DNA from: Erysipelotrichaceae bacterium
GTDB taxonomy: Bacteria; Bacillota_I; Bacilli_A; Erysipelotrichales; Coprobacillaceae
Assembly: GCA_021770925.1 (NCBI GenBank)
Contig: JAETPY010000009.1
Location: forward strand, 1-43,900
Length of the DNA: 43,900 bases
Reading direction: 5' to 3'
Shown here piece by piece: positions 24,970 to 32,947 of the stretch (position 1 is its first letter; each line of letters opens with the position of its first letter). The translations under genes were made by a program, and so were the position numbers. The notes under the pieces were generated by a model. It saw only the letters and a program-made list of their open reading frames with translations. It made no database searches and was not told the origin of the DNA.

Positions 24970-26226
24970 ATGAATGAAAATGAATTAAAAAGCTTAGAAG
25001 TATACAATGCAAAATTTAAAGAAGATCCTACTTCTTTCAATGATTTTCAAGCTAACGACTACATTAAATTATTGAAAAAAAGCGACAACAACGAAGAAGC
25101 TATTGAAGTCGGAAAGACATTTATGTCTCAATGCCCAAATCTAAAAGGATACCTAAATCAATACGGTTATGCTCTTTACAACAAGTTCATTAATATTGAT
25201 GATAAAGAAATCAAAGAAAATGAAACTCTTTTCTTTAGTGTCCTTGATGATATCTTAGCAATCTGTAAACAAGAACGTTATTCGCCAATGGAACCATCTG
25301 TAAATCGGGCAATTAAATATTTACAGCGAGAAAAATCAAATGATTATGAAAAATTAATCGAAATGCTTAACTTATTAGATCCAAATTTATTGGATGATAA
25401 ACCATTTACAAATCCTGAAGGAAAAGAATTTGAATCAAAAAAGGAACGTTATTATCGATTAAAAGTAAAAGTTTTATATGATGCTAAAAAACACAAAGAA
25501 TGTGTAGAGGTAGCAAATAATGCTTTATCTTTACCTTTAAAATGGCATTTTAACACATTACAATGGATCAATTATCAAAGAGCTTGTTCATTAGTTGAAT
25601 TAGAACAATATGAAGAAGCAAAGAAAATTTTCTTATCTTTACATAATCGTATCCGCAATATTAATTTTTATGAAGTTTTATATAAAACAAATACTAATAT
25701 TGGTAATATCAAAGAAGCAAATGCTTATTTATTATATGAATTCTTTGAAAATGGTTATAATTTTGATCATTTAGGAATCTACTTAAGATTAAAAGAAGCC
25801 ACAAATAAAACTAATGATCCTGAATTGATTGAGATCGTTGATCTTTTCTTAACAAAACTTTGTCAAGAAAATAACAAAGAATATACTCCAGAAAATGATT
25901 ATGGAGATAAATACAAAGATCTGGATTCTAATGAACTTTATGATATTATGTATGAAAAAGTTATGGATAACCTTGATAAATATGTTGAAAGAGTTGAAGG
26001 TACAGTAGTTCATTACAACAATCAAAAAGCATTAGGAACTATTTCAAAATATGATGAAGATGGTATTTTCTTTAGACAAGCTGATTATGTTTATGATGAA
26101 GAAGTTCAACGTCGTGATAAAGTTGAATATACTCCAATTGAAACCTTTGATAACAAAAAAGGTATTGTAACTAATAAAGCTATTTTAATCGTTACTACTG
26201 AAGAATATTTAGACTTTGGTTACTAG
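24970..26226 (+). CDS. TPR-like protein with C-terminal cold-shock-like domain
   Basis: A 418-residue cytoplasmic protein without signal or membrane segment. Residues about 25-310 are helical repeats of TPR character (for example NNEEAIEVGKTFM and EQYEEAKKIFLSL). Residues about 335-405 resemble a cold-shock/OB fold: GTVVHYNNQKALGTISK matches GTVKWFN-x-KGFGFI, and DGIFFRQADY matches DVFFH-x-SD, with later strands DKVEYTPI and KGIVTNKAI. The nucleic-acid aromatics are only partly kept. An RNA-linked scaffold role is plausible, next to divergent pnp, but no function is known to me. GAGGTGA sets the start; a terminator follows. Confidence 0.75.
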   Translation: MNENELKSLEVYNAKFKEDPTSFNDFQANDYIKLLKKSDNNEEAIEVGKTFMSQCPNLKGYLNQYGYALYNKFINIDDKEIKENETLFFSVLDDILAICKQERYSPMEPSVNRAIKYLQREKSNDYEKLIEMLNLLDPNLLDDKPFTNPEGKEFESKKERYYRLKVKVLYDAKKHKECVEVANNALSLPLKWHFNTLQWINYQRACSLVELEQYEEAKKIFLSLHNRIRNINFYEVLYKTNTNIGNIKEANAYLLYEFFENGYNFDHLGIYLRLKEATNKTNDPELIEIVDLFLTKLCQENNKEYTPENDYGDKYKDLDSNELYDIMYEKVMDNLDKYVERVEGTVVHYNNQKALGTISKYDEDGIFFRQADYVYDEEVQRRDKVEYTPIETFDNKKGIVTNKAILIVTTEEYLDFGY

Positions 26227-26254
26227 AAAGATACCCCATGAGGGTATCTTTTTA
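26227..26254 (+). terminator. Terminator of the TPR/cold-shock-like gene
   Basis: AAAGATACCC (26227-26236) pairs with GGGTATCTTT (26242-26251), followed by TTAAAT. It starts at the stop codon. Confidence 0.85.
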
Positions 26255-26925
26255 AATATCCTTAAATGTCCATATAGCCTTACTTTACAGGTTATATGAA
26301 CATTTTTACTATTAACTGATACTTAATACTTTTTTCATTTATTCTCGAAAAAATAGAAATCATAAAAATTCCTATTTTACTTTTACACCATCAAATAAAT
26401 TATAAAGTACAAGTTCAATGTCCTGAAGATATTGACATATAGTTATTTACCTATATGAAAATAAATAATTTGATAATCCAAAAAACAACTGACATTTACC
26501 CAATTAGCTAAGCTTTTAGGATGTTCCAGACAAAATATAAAAATCAACAAACACTTTAGAGATTATTATCATTAAAAATTATAAAATAATTGATATAAAA
26601 ATTTTAAAAACTGGTACTGTATCTAAAGCAATGATAAGTATTATTAAAAAAGAAGCATTAAAAAGCATTACGACCAATAGATAGCTAAAGTATCAAAATC
26701 TAATTGTTTCACCTTATCAAAGATAAAACAAAAAATGATAAAAATATATTGAACCTATTTTGAAATATTAAAAAAATGAAACTGCTAATAAAATAGTACA
26801 TACATAAAAAATAAAATTGAATAAAGGAAAGATATTTTTAAGTTCTTATTTTAGCTTTACCTAAACTTTTCCATATCAAAACCATTTTAAAATAATCTAA
26901 ATACTATCTTCTATATTTACAAGCA
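26255..26925. other. Gene-poor spacer with an eroded HTH-like ORF
   Basis: About 670 bp, A-rich on the plus strand. The only coding-like trace is at 26477-26683. No promoter, hairpin or ribosome site followed by a long frame was seen elsewhere. Confidence 0.5.
26477..26683 (+). pseudogene. Eroded ORF with helix-turn-helix-like peptide
   Basis: A plus-strand frame without start codon reads LTFTQLAKLLGCSRQNIKI, a good helix-turn-helix pattern (Gln-Leu-Ala-x-x-Leu-Gly-x-Ser-x-x-x-Ile). It hits a TAA at 26573-26575, and the same frame continues to a TAG at 26681-26683. It looks like the remains of a small DNA-binding protein, perhaps a plasmid or phage regulator. The evidence is a short motif only. 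Confidence 0.25.
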
Positions 26926-27675
26926 CTATTTGACAATATCTAACACACACCCTGCTTCATTTATTTTTTTCATAATCGGTGCAGGTAAAAGCGTATTGGT
27001 AATAATTACATTTATAGAATCCCAATTTAAAGCCTTATAAGAACTTGTCTTTAAGAATTTACTATCATCAACTATTAAACACACATAAGAGCTTCTAGAA
27101 GCGACTTTCTTTTTTACTGCAGCATCTTCATATTCTTCCACATATATACCATCCTCTTTTATTGCTGCAGCACCAATAAAAGCAATATCAAAATAGATAT
27201 TTTCTAACATTTCTAATGCTTGGCTCCCGTACATATAACGATTATAATTATTGTACTTTCCCCCAATCATATGTGCATCACAATAATTTGCCAGCTTTTC
27301 AATATTATCAAGTGAATGGCTATAAGCTTCAATTTTTTTAGGAACTATTTCACATATTTCCTTAATAGTTGTTGAAACATCGAAAAAACAAACTTTGTGA
27401 GCTTTAAGATATTTAACTGCTTGAACTGCTAAAACTTTTTTTATTTCTCTATTTTTAACTTGTCTATCACGATAATGATCAATTGGTGAATGTAATGATG
27501 TTATGGTTATTCCCCCATGAGTACGCGTTGCTAATCCTTCATCAACTAATTTTATAATATCCCTTCTTGCTGTATCTCTAGAAATATTGAACTTCTTCAT
27601 GATATCTTGATTTGTTAAAGTTTTTTCTTTTTTTAAAAATTCTAATATTTGATAAACTCTTTCCTCTTGATACAT
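26926..27675 (-). CDS. DeoR-family transcriptional regulator
   Basis: A 249-residue DeoR/GlpR-type regulator. The N-terminal winged helix (about 1-57) has the signature pattern with SRDTARRDIIKLVDEGLATRTHGG. Residues 75-230 form the DeoRC sugar-phosphate sensor domain (VKYLKAHKVCFFDVSTTI, IGAAAIKEDGIYVEEYEDAAVKK, VDDSKFL). Such regulators usually repress sugar or polyol genes and respond to a phosphorylated sugar. It follows the Cof phosphatase gene by 5 bp, so the two form an operon; no sugar transporter is adjacent. A link between the phosphatase substrate and the effector is plausible. Confidence 0.9.
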   Translation of the reverse strand: MYQEERVYQILEFLKKEKTLTNQDIMKKFNISRDTARRDIIKLVDEGLATRTHGGITITSLHSPIDHYRDRQVKNREIKKVLAVQAVKYLKAHKVCFFDVSTTIKEICEIVPKKIEAYSHSLDNIEKLANYCDAHMIGGKYNNYNRYMYGSQALEMLENIYFDIAFIGAAAIKEDGIYVEEYEDAAVKKKVASRSSYVCLIVDDSKFLKTSSYKALNWDSINVIITNTLLPAPIMKKINEAGCVLDIVK

Positions 27676-27680
27676 ATTTT

Positions 27681-28472
27681 TTATTCCTTTTCAATCAAAT
27701 TTTCTAAAGCATAAACAATCCCATCTTGATCATTAGACCTAGTATGTCTTACCATTTGATTTAAAACGCCTTGAGGAGCATTTGCCATTGCAAAACCTAG
27801 TCCTGTTGTTAAAAGCATATCAATATCGTTATAATTATCACCAAAAGAAATTGTTTTTGTAATATCAATATCCTTCTTTTCACATAATAAATTTATAGCA
27901 TTAGCTTTAGATATTGATTTATCCATAATTTCTAAGTAAGTATCTTTAGATTTATATATAGATAAAAAATCATACTTTTCAAGCAGTTTTTGTTCAACCA
28001 AATCAATAATATCCTTATCTGCCATACATAAAATTTTATGTACTTCTACTATTTTAGTAAAATCCAATTTTTCAGGTATGAGTCCTGTTATAACAGCTTC
28101 TTGTTTGACCCATGGATTTTCAAGATTATCACTCATCCAGCAATCATTACTACAAATACTAATACTTATTTCAAAATTTTTTTTAATAAATTTATAAATC
28201 TCTTTTACTTTAGCTACACTTAAACCCTTTGAATATATAACTTTATCATTCTCATCAATTACCATTCCCCCACTATAGCTAATAATTGGAACTTTAACAG
28301 CTAGTTGATCTACAACTTTCTTTATTCCTCCAGGAGTTCTTGCTGAAACTAAAACAAATGGAATTCCTTGATTTACTAATTTCTGAATTTTCGTTTTTGT
28401 TTTATTAGTTATTTTATGCTGTGAGTTCAATAATGTTCCATCAATATCACTAAATACACATTTATATTGCAT
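27681..28472 (-). CDS. Cof-type HAD-superfamily phosphatase
   Basis: A 263-residue HAD IIB protein. Motif I DIDGT (Asp9 and Asp11), motif II VSARTPGG near 42-49, motif III Lys in SISKANAI, and motif IV FGDNYNDIDML near 216-226. It likely hydrolyses a sugar phosphate. AGGAGG is 8 bases before the ATG. It heads an operon with the DeoR regulator, the usual setting for a sugar-phosphate phosphatase. It is not a close copy of the Cof protein at 11822-12655. Confidence 0.88.
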   Translation of the reverse strand: MQYKCVFSDIDGTLLNSQHKITNKTKTKIQKLVNQGIPFVLVSARTPGGIKKVVDQLAVKVPIISYSGGMVIDENDKVIYSKGLSVAKVKEIYKFIKKNFEISISICSNDCWMSDNLENPWVKQEAVITGLIPEKLDFTKIVEVHKILCMADKDIIDLVEQKLLEKYDFLSIYKSKDTYLEIMDKSISKANAINLLCEKKDIDITKTISFGDNYNDIDMLLTTGLGFAMANAPQGVLNQMVRHTRSNDQDGIVYALENLIEKE

Positions 28473-28561
28473 ATATCATACCTCCTAGTACTTATTATAC
28501 TTATAAACAATTAAAAATCAACAAGATATTACTTATATATACTTATATTCGCTTAAAAATT

Positions 28562-28590
28562 ATCAAAATAAAAAGCATCTTTGATGCTTT
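28562..28590 (-). terminator. Terminator of the DtxR-family regulator gene
   Basis: AAAGCATC (28572-28579) and GATGCTTT (28583-28590) form the stem, followed on the minus strand by TTATTTTGATA. It begins at the stop codon. Confidence 0.8.
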
Positions 28591-28960
28591 AATCTTTTTC
28601 CATAAAATCTCTCATCGCCTTAATGCTTTCATCTGAAATAACGTGTTCAATCAAACAAGCATCTTTATCAGCAATTTTTTCATCTATATGTAATACTTCT
28701 ATAAACAGCTGCTTTATTGTTTGATGCTTACTGCAAATAAACTTTGCAGTTTTTTTACCTTTGTCAGTTAATTTAATATCTGCATATTTTTCATAATTTA
28801 CATAACCATTTTTAGCTAAAACAGCGACTGCATTATTCACACTAGGTTTAGAAACTCCAAGTTGTTTAGCAATATCACTCACTCGAGCCTTTTTTCCATC
28901 TAAAGACAGCTCATATATTAGCTCCAAATAGTTTTGCATTGCAATTGTCATTTCTTCCAT
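28589..28960 (-). CDS. DtxR/MntR-family metal-dependent repressor
   Basis: A 123-residue regulator: winged helix (about 1-60, with VSDIAKQLGVSKPSVNNAV) and a metal/dimer domain; no C-terminal SH3 domain, as in MntR. The metal site is mixed. MntR has Asp8 and Glu99; here the matching residues are Asn and Cys (QNYLELIYEL and DACLIEHVISDE). Cys-x-x-Glu-His is the pattern of the iron sensor DtxR/IdeR. Iron (or zinc) sensing is therefore more likely than manganese. A GTG allows a start 9 bases upstream, but AGGTG lies just before the chosen ATG at 28960. It is divergent from a ZIP transporter gene and may also control feo. Confidence 0.85.
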   Translation of the reverse strand: MEEMTIAMQNYLELIYELSLDGKKARVSDIAKQLGVSKPSVNNAVAVLAKNGYVNYEKYADIKLTDKGKKTAKFICSKHQTIKQLFIEVLHIDEKIADKDACLIEHVISDESIKAMRDFMEKD

Positions 28961-29066
28961 CTTTATCACCTCATTGAATTAATCATACCATATAATTTTG
29001 AAGGGAACAAATATAAATGCCTATAAACAGCTATTTTACCTGCATAATAATAAATGAGGTGAAATA

Positions 29067-29861
29067 ATGGAATATTTACTATCATTAAGTCCATTTATAA
29101 TTGTGTTAATTGTAGCAACTTTTAATTGGTTAATGACATTTTTAGGTGCTTCATTAGTATTATTTGTTAAAAGTGCAAGTAAAAAACTAGTCTGCATTGC
29201 TCTGGGCAGTTCAGCAGGAATTATGATTGCAGCATCCTTTTTCTCACTTATTTTACCAGCCAAAGAGCAGCTTGAAAATACTGGTAAACTAAACTTATTA
29301 GTTATCCCCATCGGTTTTATTTGTGGTGTAGGATTATTAATGCTGATCGATAAACTACTTCCTCATGAACATATGATGAGCCATGTTCAAGAAGGAATAA
29401 ATCCTAGTCACTATTCCAAAAACAAGCTGTTAATGCTGGCAATGACATTGCATAATATTCCTGAGGGTCTAGCTGTTGGAGTTGCTTTTGCGGGATGTCA
29501 AAATGGAAATTATTTATCTGCATTAATCTTGGCAATTGGAATTGGAATTCAAAACTTTCCTGAGGGGACAGCTATTTCTTTACCAATGCATCAGTGTGGA
29601 AAAAGCCGTTTTAAAGCAATGATGTACGGGCAGTTTTCAGCTATTGTTGAAGTACCTGCAGCCTTGTTAGGGTTTATTTTTGCCACATTAGTAAATGGTA
29701 TTTTACCGTTTGCGTTATGTTTTGCTGCTGGCGCAATGATGTTTGTATGTATTGAAGAATTAATTCCTGAGGCTAATGCAACAGAGGGAATAGACTTAGG
29801 AACGATTAGTTTTATGATTGGTTTTATCATTATGATGTCACTTGATATTTTACTTTCATAA
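29067..29861 (+). CDS. ZIP-family divalent metal transporter (GufA/ZupT type)
   Basis: A 264-residue protein with eight hydrophobic segments. Helix IV has HNIPEGLAVG (His129, Asn130, Glu133) and helix V has QNFPEG (Gln162, Asn163, Glu166), the paired metal-site motifs of GufA/ZupT transporters. A short cytoplasmic loop with HEHMMSH (100-106) may bind metal. It should import Zn2+, Fe2+ or Mn2+. AATGAGGTG is the ribosome site, and the same SD word appears mirrored for the divergent DtxR gene. That neighbour probably regulates it; no GTTAG-type site was seen in this gap. Confidence 0.9.
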   Translation: MEYLLSLSPFIIVLIVATFNWLMTFLGASLVLFVKSASKKLVCIALGSSAGIMIAASFFSLILPAKEQLENTGKLNLLVIPIGFICGVGLLMLIDKLLPHEHMMSHVQEGINPSHYSKNKLLMLAMTLHNIPEGLAVGVAFAGCQNGNYLSALILAIGIGIQNFPEGTAISLPMHQCGKSRFKAMMYGQFSAIVEVPAALLGFIFATLVNGILPFALCFAAGAMMFVCIEELIPEANATEGIDLGTISFMIGFIIMMSLDILLS

Positions 29862-29869
29862 AATTTTTA

Positions 29870-29915
29870 ATCATTATCACTTATTGACAAATTGATAATG
29901 ATAACGTATCATAAT
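29870..29915. promoter_or_regulatory. Overlapping inverted repeats at the T-box operon promoter
   Basis: ATCATTATCA (29870-29879) and TGATAATGAT (29893-29902) are a perfect 10-bp inverted repeat around the -35. ATGATA-ACG-TATCAT (29898-29912) is a second palindrome over the spacer and -10. TGATAAT-type words resemble Fur/Zur sites, but could equally be the terminator of the ZIP gene. No binding protein can be assigned. Confidence 0.35.
29884..29912 (+). promoter_or_regulatory. Promoter of the T-box/ABC importer operon
   Basis: TTGACA (29884-29889), 17-bp spacer, TATCAT (29907-29912). Transcription would start near 29919, just before the T-box leader. Confidence 0.65.
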
Positions 29916-29929
29916 AGTAACAATTTATT

Positions 29930-30171
29930 AAACAAAGACAGTGAAGTGAACTAGTAAATATAACTTAGATATCAGAGACATTGTGGTTGGTGCAAACAAT
30001 GCGTTAAGGAATATTGAATTCATCATGGAGTTGGATACTGACATGTAGGTAATCATCGGTTACTAGCCGTTATCGTAGTAAAGTTTTACACTTATTAAGA
30101 TTATTAGTGCGAGCTAATAATGAATCTGGGGTGGTACCACGGCTCTGTCGTCCTCTTTTGAGGACTTTTTT
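29930..30171 (+). ncRNA. T-box leader with UUC (Phe) specifier
   Basis: Stem I is readable. The lower stem pairs GUGA (29946-29949) with UCAU (30023-30026). The specifier loop has ACUAGUA (29950-29956), with the loop E AGUA, opposite GAA-UUC-A (30016-30022). The upper stem pairs AAUAU (29957-29961) with AUAUU (30011-30015). The codon after GAA is UUC (30019-30021), Phe. The distal loop shows GGUGCAA. The T-box core GGGGTGGTACCACGG spans 30128-30142; its UGGU bulge matches a tRNA ending A-CCA, as tRNA-Phe does. The terminator GTCCTC-TTTT-GAGGAC-T6 follows at 30150-30171. Uncharged tRNA-Phe should permit read-through into the ABC importer. Confidence 0.9.
30150..30171 (+). terminator. T-box regulated terminator
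   Basis: GTCCTC (30150-30155) and GAGGAC (30160-30165) with a TTTT loop and six T. The visible stem is short and does not include the ACC of the T-box, so how it competes with the antiterminator is not evident by eye. Confidence 0.75.
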
Positions 30172-30201
30172 GTTTAATAATAAAAAATGGAGGGACTATT
30201 T

Positions 30202-31194
30202 ATGAAAAAATTATTAAAAAGTTTATTAGCTTTAACTGTTGTATTTGTTATTACTGGATGTGGTACAGGAAATCAAGACAATGGTGAAGCAAAAGATTTA
30301 TCAGATGTTAAAATTGGGGTTATCCAATTGATGCAACATGATGCGCTTGACGCTTCATACAAAGGATTTAAAGAAGAATTAGTTAAAGCAGGTGTAAATG
30401 CAGATAATATTGATTATCAAGTTGCAGGCGATCAATCTAACTGTACTACTGTTGCTGATAAATTAGTTAATGGTGGTAACGATTTAATTTATGCAATTGC
30501 AACTCCTGCACTTCAAGCTGCAGCTGCTGCAACAACTGAAATTCCTATTATCGGTTGTGCAGTAACTGATTATGAAAGTACTAAACTTGTTAAAAGCAAC
30601 GACAAACCTGGTGGAAATGTTACAGGGGCTAGTGATTTAACACCTGTAAAAGAACAATTTGATTTAATGCAAAAAATGTTACCTAATGCTAAAAAAGTAG
30701 CTATCATGTATTGTGGCAGTGAAGATAATTCAATCTTCCAAGGAAATTTAGCTGTTGAAGCTGCTAAAGAAAAAGGATATGAATATAAGGTTTATAAAGT
30801 ATCTGATTCTAATGAAATTCAAGCTGTAACTAGCCAAATTGTCAATGATAAAAATGATGTAGTTTATATTCCTACTGATAATTTACTTGCAACATATATA
30901 AGTAGTGTTGAAGCAATCACCTCTTCTGCTAAAATTCCTTGTATTGTAGGAGAAGAAGGAATGGTTAAATCTGGTGCTTTTGCAACATACGGTATCAACT
31001 ATGAAAATTTAGGTCGTGAAGCAGGTAAACAAGCTATTGCAATTTTAAAAGGTGAAAAAACTGCTGCCGATACCCCAGTTGCTAAATTAAAAGCTGAAGA
31101 TTGTACTCTATGTATTAATTTAAAAGCAGCAGAAAAATGTGGTCTTACAATTAATAAAGAAGATTATCCTGATGCAGTATTTATTGAAGAATAG
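30202..31194 (+). CDS. ABC importer substrate-binding lipoprotein (TrpX-like), probably for aromatic amino acids
   Basis: A 330-residue lipoprotein: signal peptide with lipobox VITGC (Cys20). The chosen ATG has GGAGGG 7 bases upstream; an ATG 15 bases earlier overlaps that site. Residues 35-330 form a periplasmic-binding fold of the ABC_sub_bind (PF04392) type (VKIGVIQLMQHDALDASYKG, repeated hinge motifs, YIPTDNLLATY, GREAGKQAIAILKGE). This family includes streptococcal TrpX. The Phe-specifier T-box indicates that the ligand is phenylalanine or a related aromatic compound. First of three cotranscribed genes; the next starts 10 bp later. Confidence 0.88.
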   Translation: MKKLLKSLLALTVVFVITGCGTGNQDNGEAKDLSDVKIGVIQLMQHDALDASYKGFKEELVKAGVNADNIDYQVAGDQSNCTTVADKLVNGGNDLIYAIATPALQAAAAATTEIPIIGCAVTDYESTKLVKSNDKPGGNVTGASDLTPVKEQFDLMQKMLPNAKKVAIMYCGSEDNSIFQGNLAVEAAKEKGYEYKVYKVSDSNEIQAVTSQIVNDKNDVVYIPTDNLLATYISSVEAITSSAKIPCIVGEEGMVKSGAFATYGINYENLGREAGKQAIAILKGEKTAADTPVAKLKAEDCTLCINLKAAEKCGLTINKEDYPDAVFIEE

Positions 31195-31204
31195 GAGTTA
31201 AAAA

Positions 31205-32134
31205 ATGGGATTATTTTATACTTATCTAGGTGCTGTTGATCTAGGTTTGATTTGGGGATTTTTAGCATTAGGAGTTTATATTACATTTCGTTTACTAGAT
31301 ATTGCAGATTTAACTGTTGATGGAAGTTTTGCTACTGGTGGAGCAGTGTGTGCTGTTTGTGTATTAAATAACGTTCATCCCTTATTAGCGGTCTTGTTTG
31401 CTATTATAGCAGGATTTATCGCTGGAGCAGTTACTGGAATCTTACATACAAAATGTAAAATTCCAGCAATTCTAGCAGGTATTTTAACACAAATTGGTCT
31501 TTATTCAATCAATTTAAAAATCATGGGTGGACGTGCTAATTTACCTTTAACTACTGCAAACACTTTATTTTCCGATTTATCAATAGCTTTAAATATTAAT
31601 AAATATTATATCACTCTTGCTGTAGCTTTAATATTTGTAATTATTTTTATTGCTGTACTTTACTGGTTTTTCGGAACTGAAATGGGATCATCAATTAGAG
31701 CTACTGGTAATAATGAGCAAATGGCAAGATCGCTTGGTATTAATACTGATACCATGAAATTACTTGGATTAATGATTAGTAATGGATTAGTTGGATTATC
31801 TGGCGGCCTATATGCTTTATATGGTCAGGCAACTGATGTACGAGTTGGAACAGGTGCTATCGTAATTGCCTTAGCTTCAATTGTTATCGGTGAAGTTGTA
31901 ATTTCTGGTAAAAAAAGCGGTTTTGCAATTAGATTAGTATCAATCGTTATTGGTTCTATTATTTATCGTATTATTGTTGCTTTAGTATTGCAGCTAGGAT
32001 TAAATACTGATGATTTAAAATTATTAACAGCTGTTCTTGTTGGTATTGCTTTAACAATTCCAATTATGCTTTCTAAACGAAAACAAGTTGCAATGTATAA
32101 AAAATTAACAAAGGAGATTGATGACAATGCTTAA
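31205..32134 (+). CDS. ABC importer permease (TrpY-like)
   Basis: A 309-residue membrane protein with about nine hydrophobic segments, of the branched-chain-type permease superfamily (BPD_transp_2). LTVDGSFATGGAV near 37-49 and GSSIRATGNNEQMARSLGI near 162-180 (the ATPase-contact loop with conserved Gly-Asn) are characteristic of the TrpY/YvrB-like group. It forms the channel for the aromatic amino acid importer. GGAG lies before the ATG. Its end overlaps the ATPase gene. Confidence 0.9.
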   Translation: MGLFYTYLGAVDLGLIWGFLALGVYITFRLLDIADLTVDGSFATGGAVCAVCVLNNVHPLLAVLFAIIAGFIAGAVTGILHTKCKIPAILAGILTQIGLYSINLKIMGGRANLPLTTANTLFSDLSIALNINKYYITLAVALIFVIIFIAVLYWFFGTEMGSSIRATGNNEQMARSLGINTDTMKLLGLMISNGLVGLSGGLYALYGQATDVRVGTGAIVIALASIVIGEVVISGKKSGFAIRLVSIVIGSIIYRIIVALVLQLGLNTDDLKLLTAVLVGIALTIPIMLSKRKQVAMYKKLTKEIDDNA

Positions 32135-32921
32135 ATTAAAACAAGTAAGTAAAACATTTAATCTTGGAACTGTTAATGAAAAAAAAGTCCTACATGAAAT
32201 TAATTTAGAATTAGAAAAAGGTGATTTTGTTACTATAATTGGTGGAAATGGTGCCGGTAAATCAACTCTACTAAATATGATTTCTGGTCTATACCCTTTA
32301 GATTGTGGGATTATTACATTAGATGGTGAAAATATTTCTTTACAGCCAGAACATCAAAGAGCAAAAAAAATCGGACGTTTATTCCAGGACCCAATGTTAG
32401 GAACTGCTGGTGATATGCAAATCTTAGAAAATCTTGCTCTTGCTAATCGTAGAGGTAAACCACGCGGTTTATCTTGGGGAGTTACTAAAGAAGAAAAAGC
32501 ACAATATCGTGAACTTGTTAAATCATTAAATTTAGGTTTAGAGGATCGTTTAACTACAAAAATGGGCTTATTATCAGGTGGACAACGACAAGCCATTACA
32601 TTGTTAATGGCCACTTTACAAAAACCTAAACTGCTTTTATTAGATGAACATACAGCTGCTTTAGACCCTGCTACATCAGCTAAAGTTTTAAAATTAACAA
32701 ATCAGATTATTACAGATCAAAATTTAACTGCAATGATGGTTACCCATAATATGCGAGATGCGATTGATGTTGGTAATCGATTAATCATGATGTATAATGG
32801 TCGAATCATTTATGATGTAAAAGGTGCTGAAAAGAAAAAATTAACTGTTGAAAATTTACTTCATAAATTTGAAGAGGCAAGTGGCGAAGAATTTGCTAAT
32901 GATCGTATGTTACTGGGATAG
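32121..32921 (+). CDS. ABC importer ATPase (TrpZ-like)
   Basis: An ATPase subunit of about 265 residues with Walker A GGNGAGKST near 40-48, Q-loop LFQDPM, signature LSGGQRQ, Walker B LLLLDEHTAALDP (His in place of the usual Pro of DEPT, seen in this subgroup) and the switch His in VTHNMRDA. The start is uncertain: TTG 32118, ATG 32121 and ATG 32127 lie 1, 4 and 10 bases after GGAG (32113-32116). I list ATG 32121. All overlap the permease end, so translation is coupled. It energises the importer encoded by the two preceding genes. Confidence 0.9.
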   Translation: MTMLKLKQVSKTFNLGTVNEKKVLHEINLELEKGDFVTIIGGNGAGKSTLLNMISGLYPLDCGIITLDGENISLQPEHQRAKKIGRLFQDPMLGTAGDMQILENLALANRRGKPRGLSWGVTKEEKAQYRELVKSLNLGLEDRLTTKMGLLSGGQRQAITLLMATLQKPKLLLLDEHTAALDPATSAKVLKLTNQIITDQNLTAMMVTHNMRDAIDVGNRLIMMYNGRIIYDVKGAEKKKLTVENLLHKFEEASGEEFANDRMLLG

Positions 32922-32947
32922 GACTGTTTTACAGTTCTATTTTTTTA
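32920..32947 (+). terminator. Terminator of the ABC importer operon
   Basis: AGGACTG (32920-32926) pairs with CAGTTCT (32932-32938, one G-U pair), followed by a T-run that overlaps the 3' end of the convergent DUF421 gene. Confidence 0.75.

Noticed and set aside
32118-32120. TTG as start of the importer ATPase
   Set aside because: It lies one base after GGAG; the ATGs at 32121 and 32127 are better placed.
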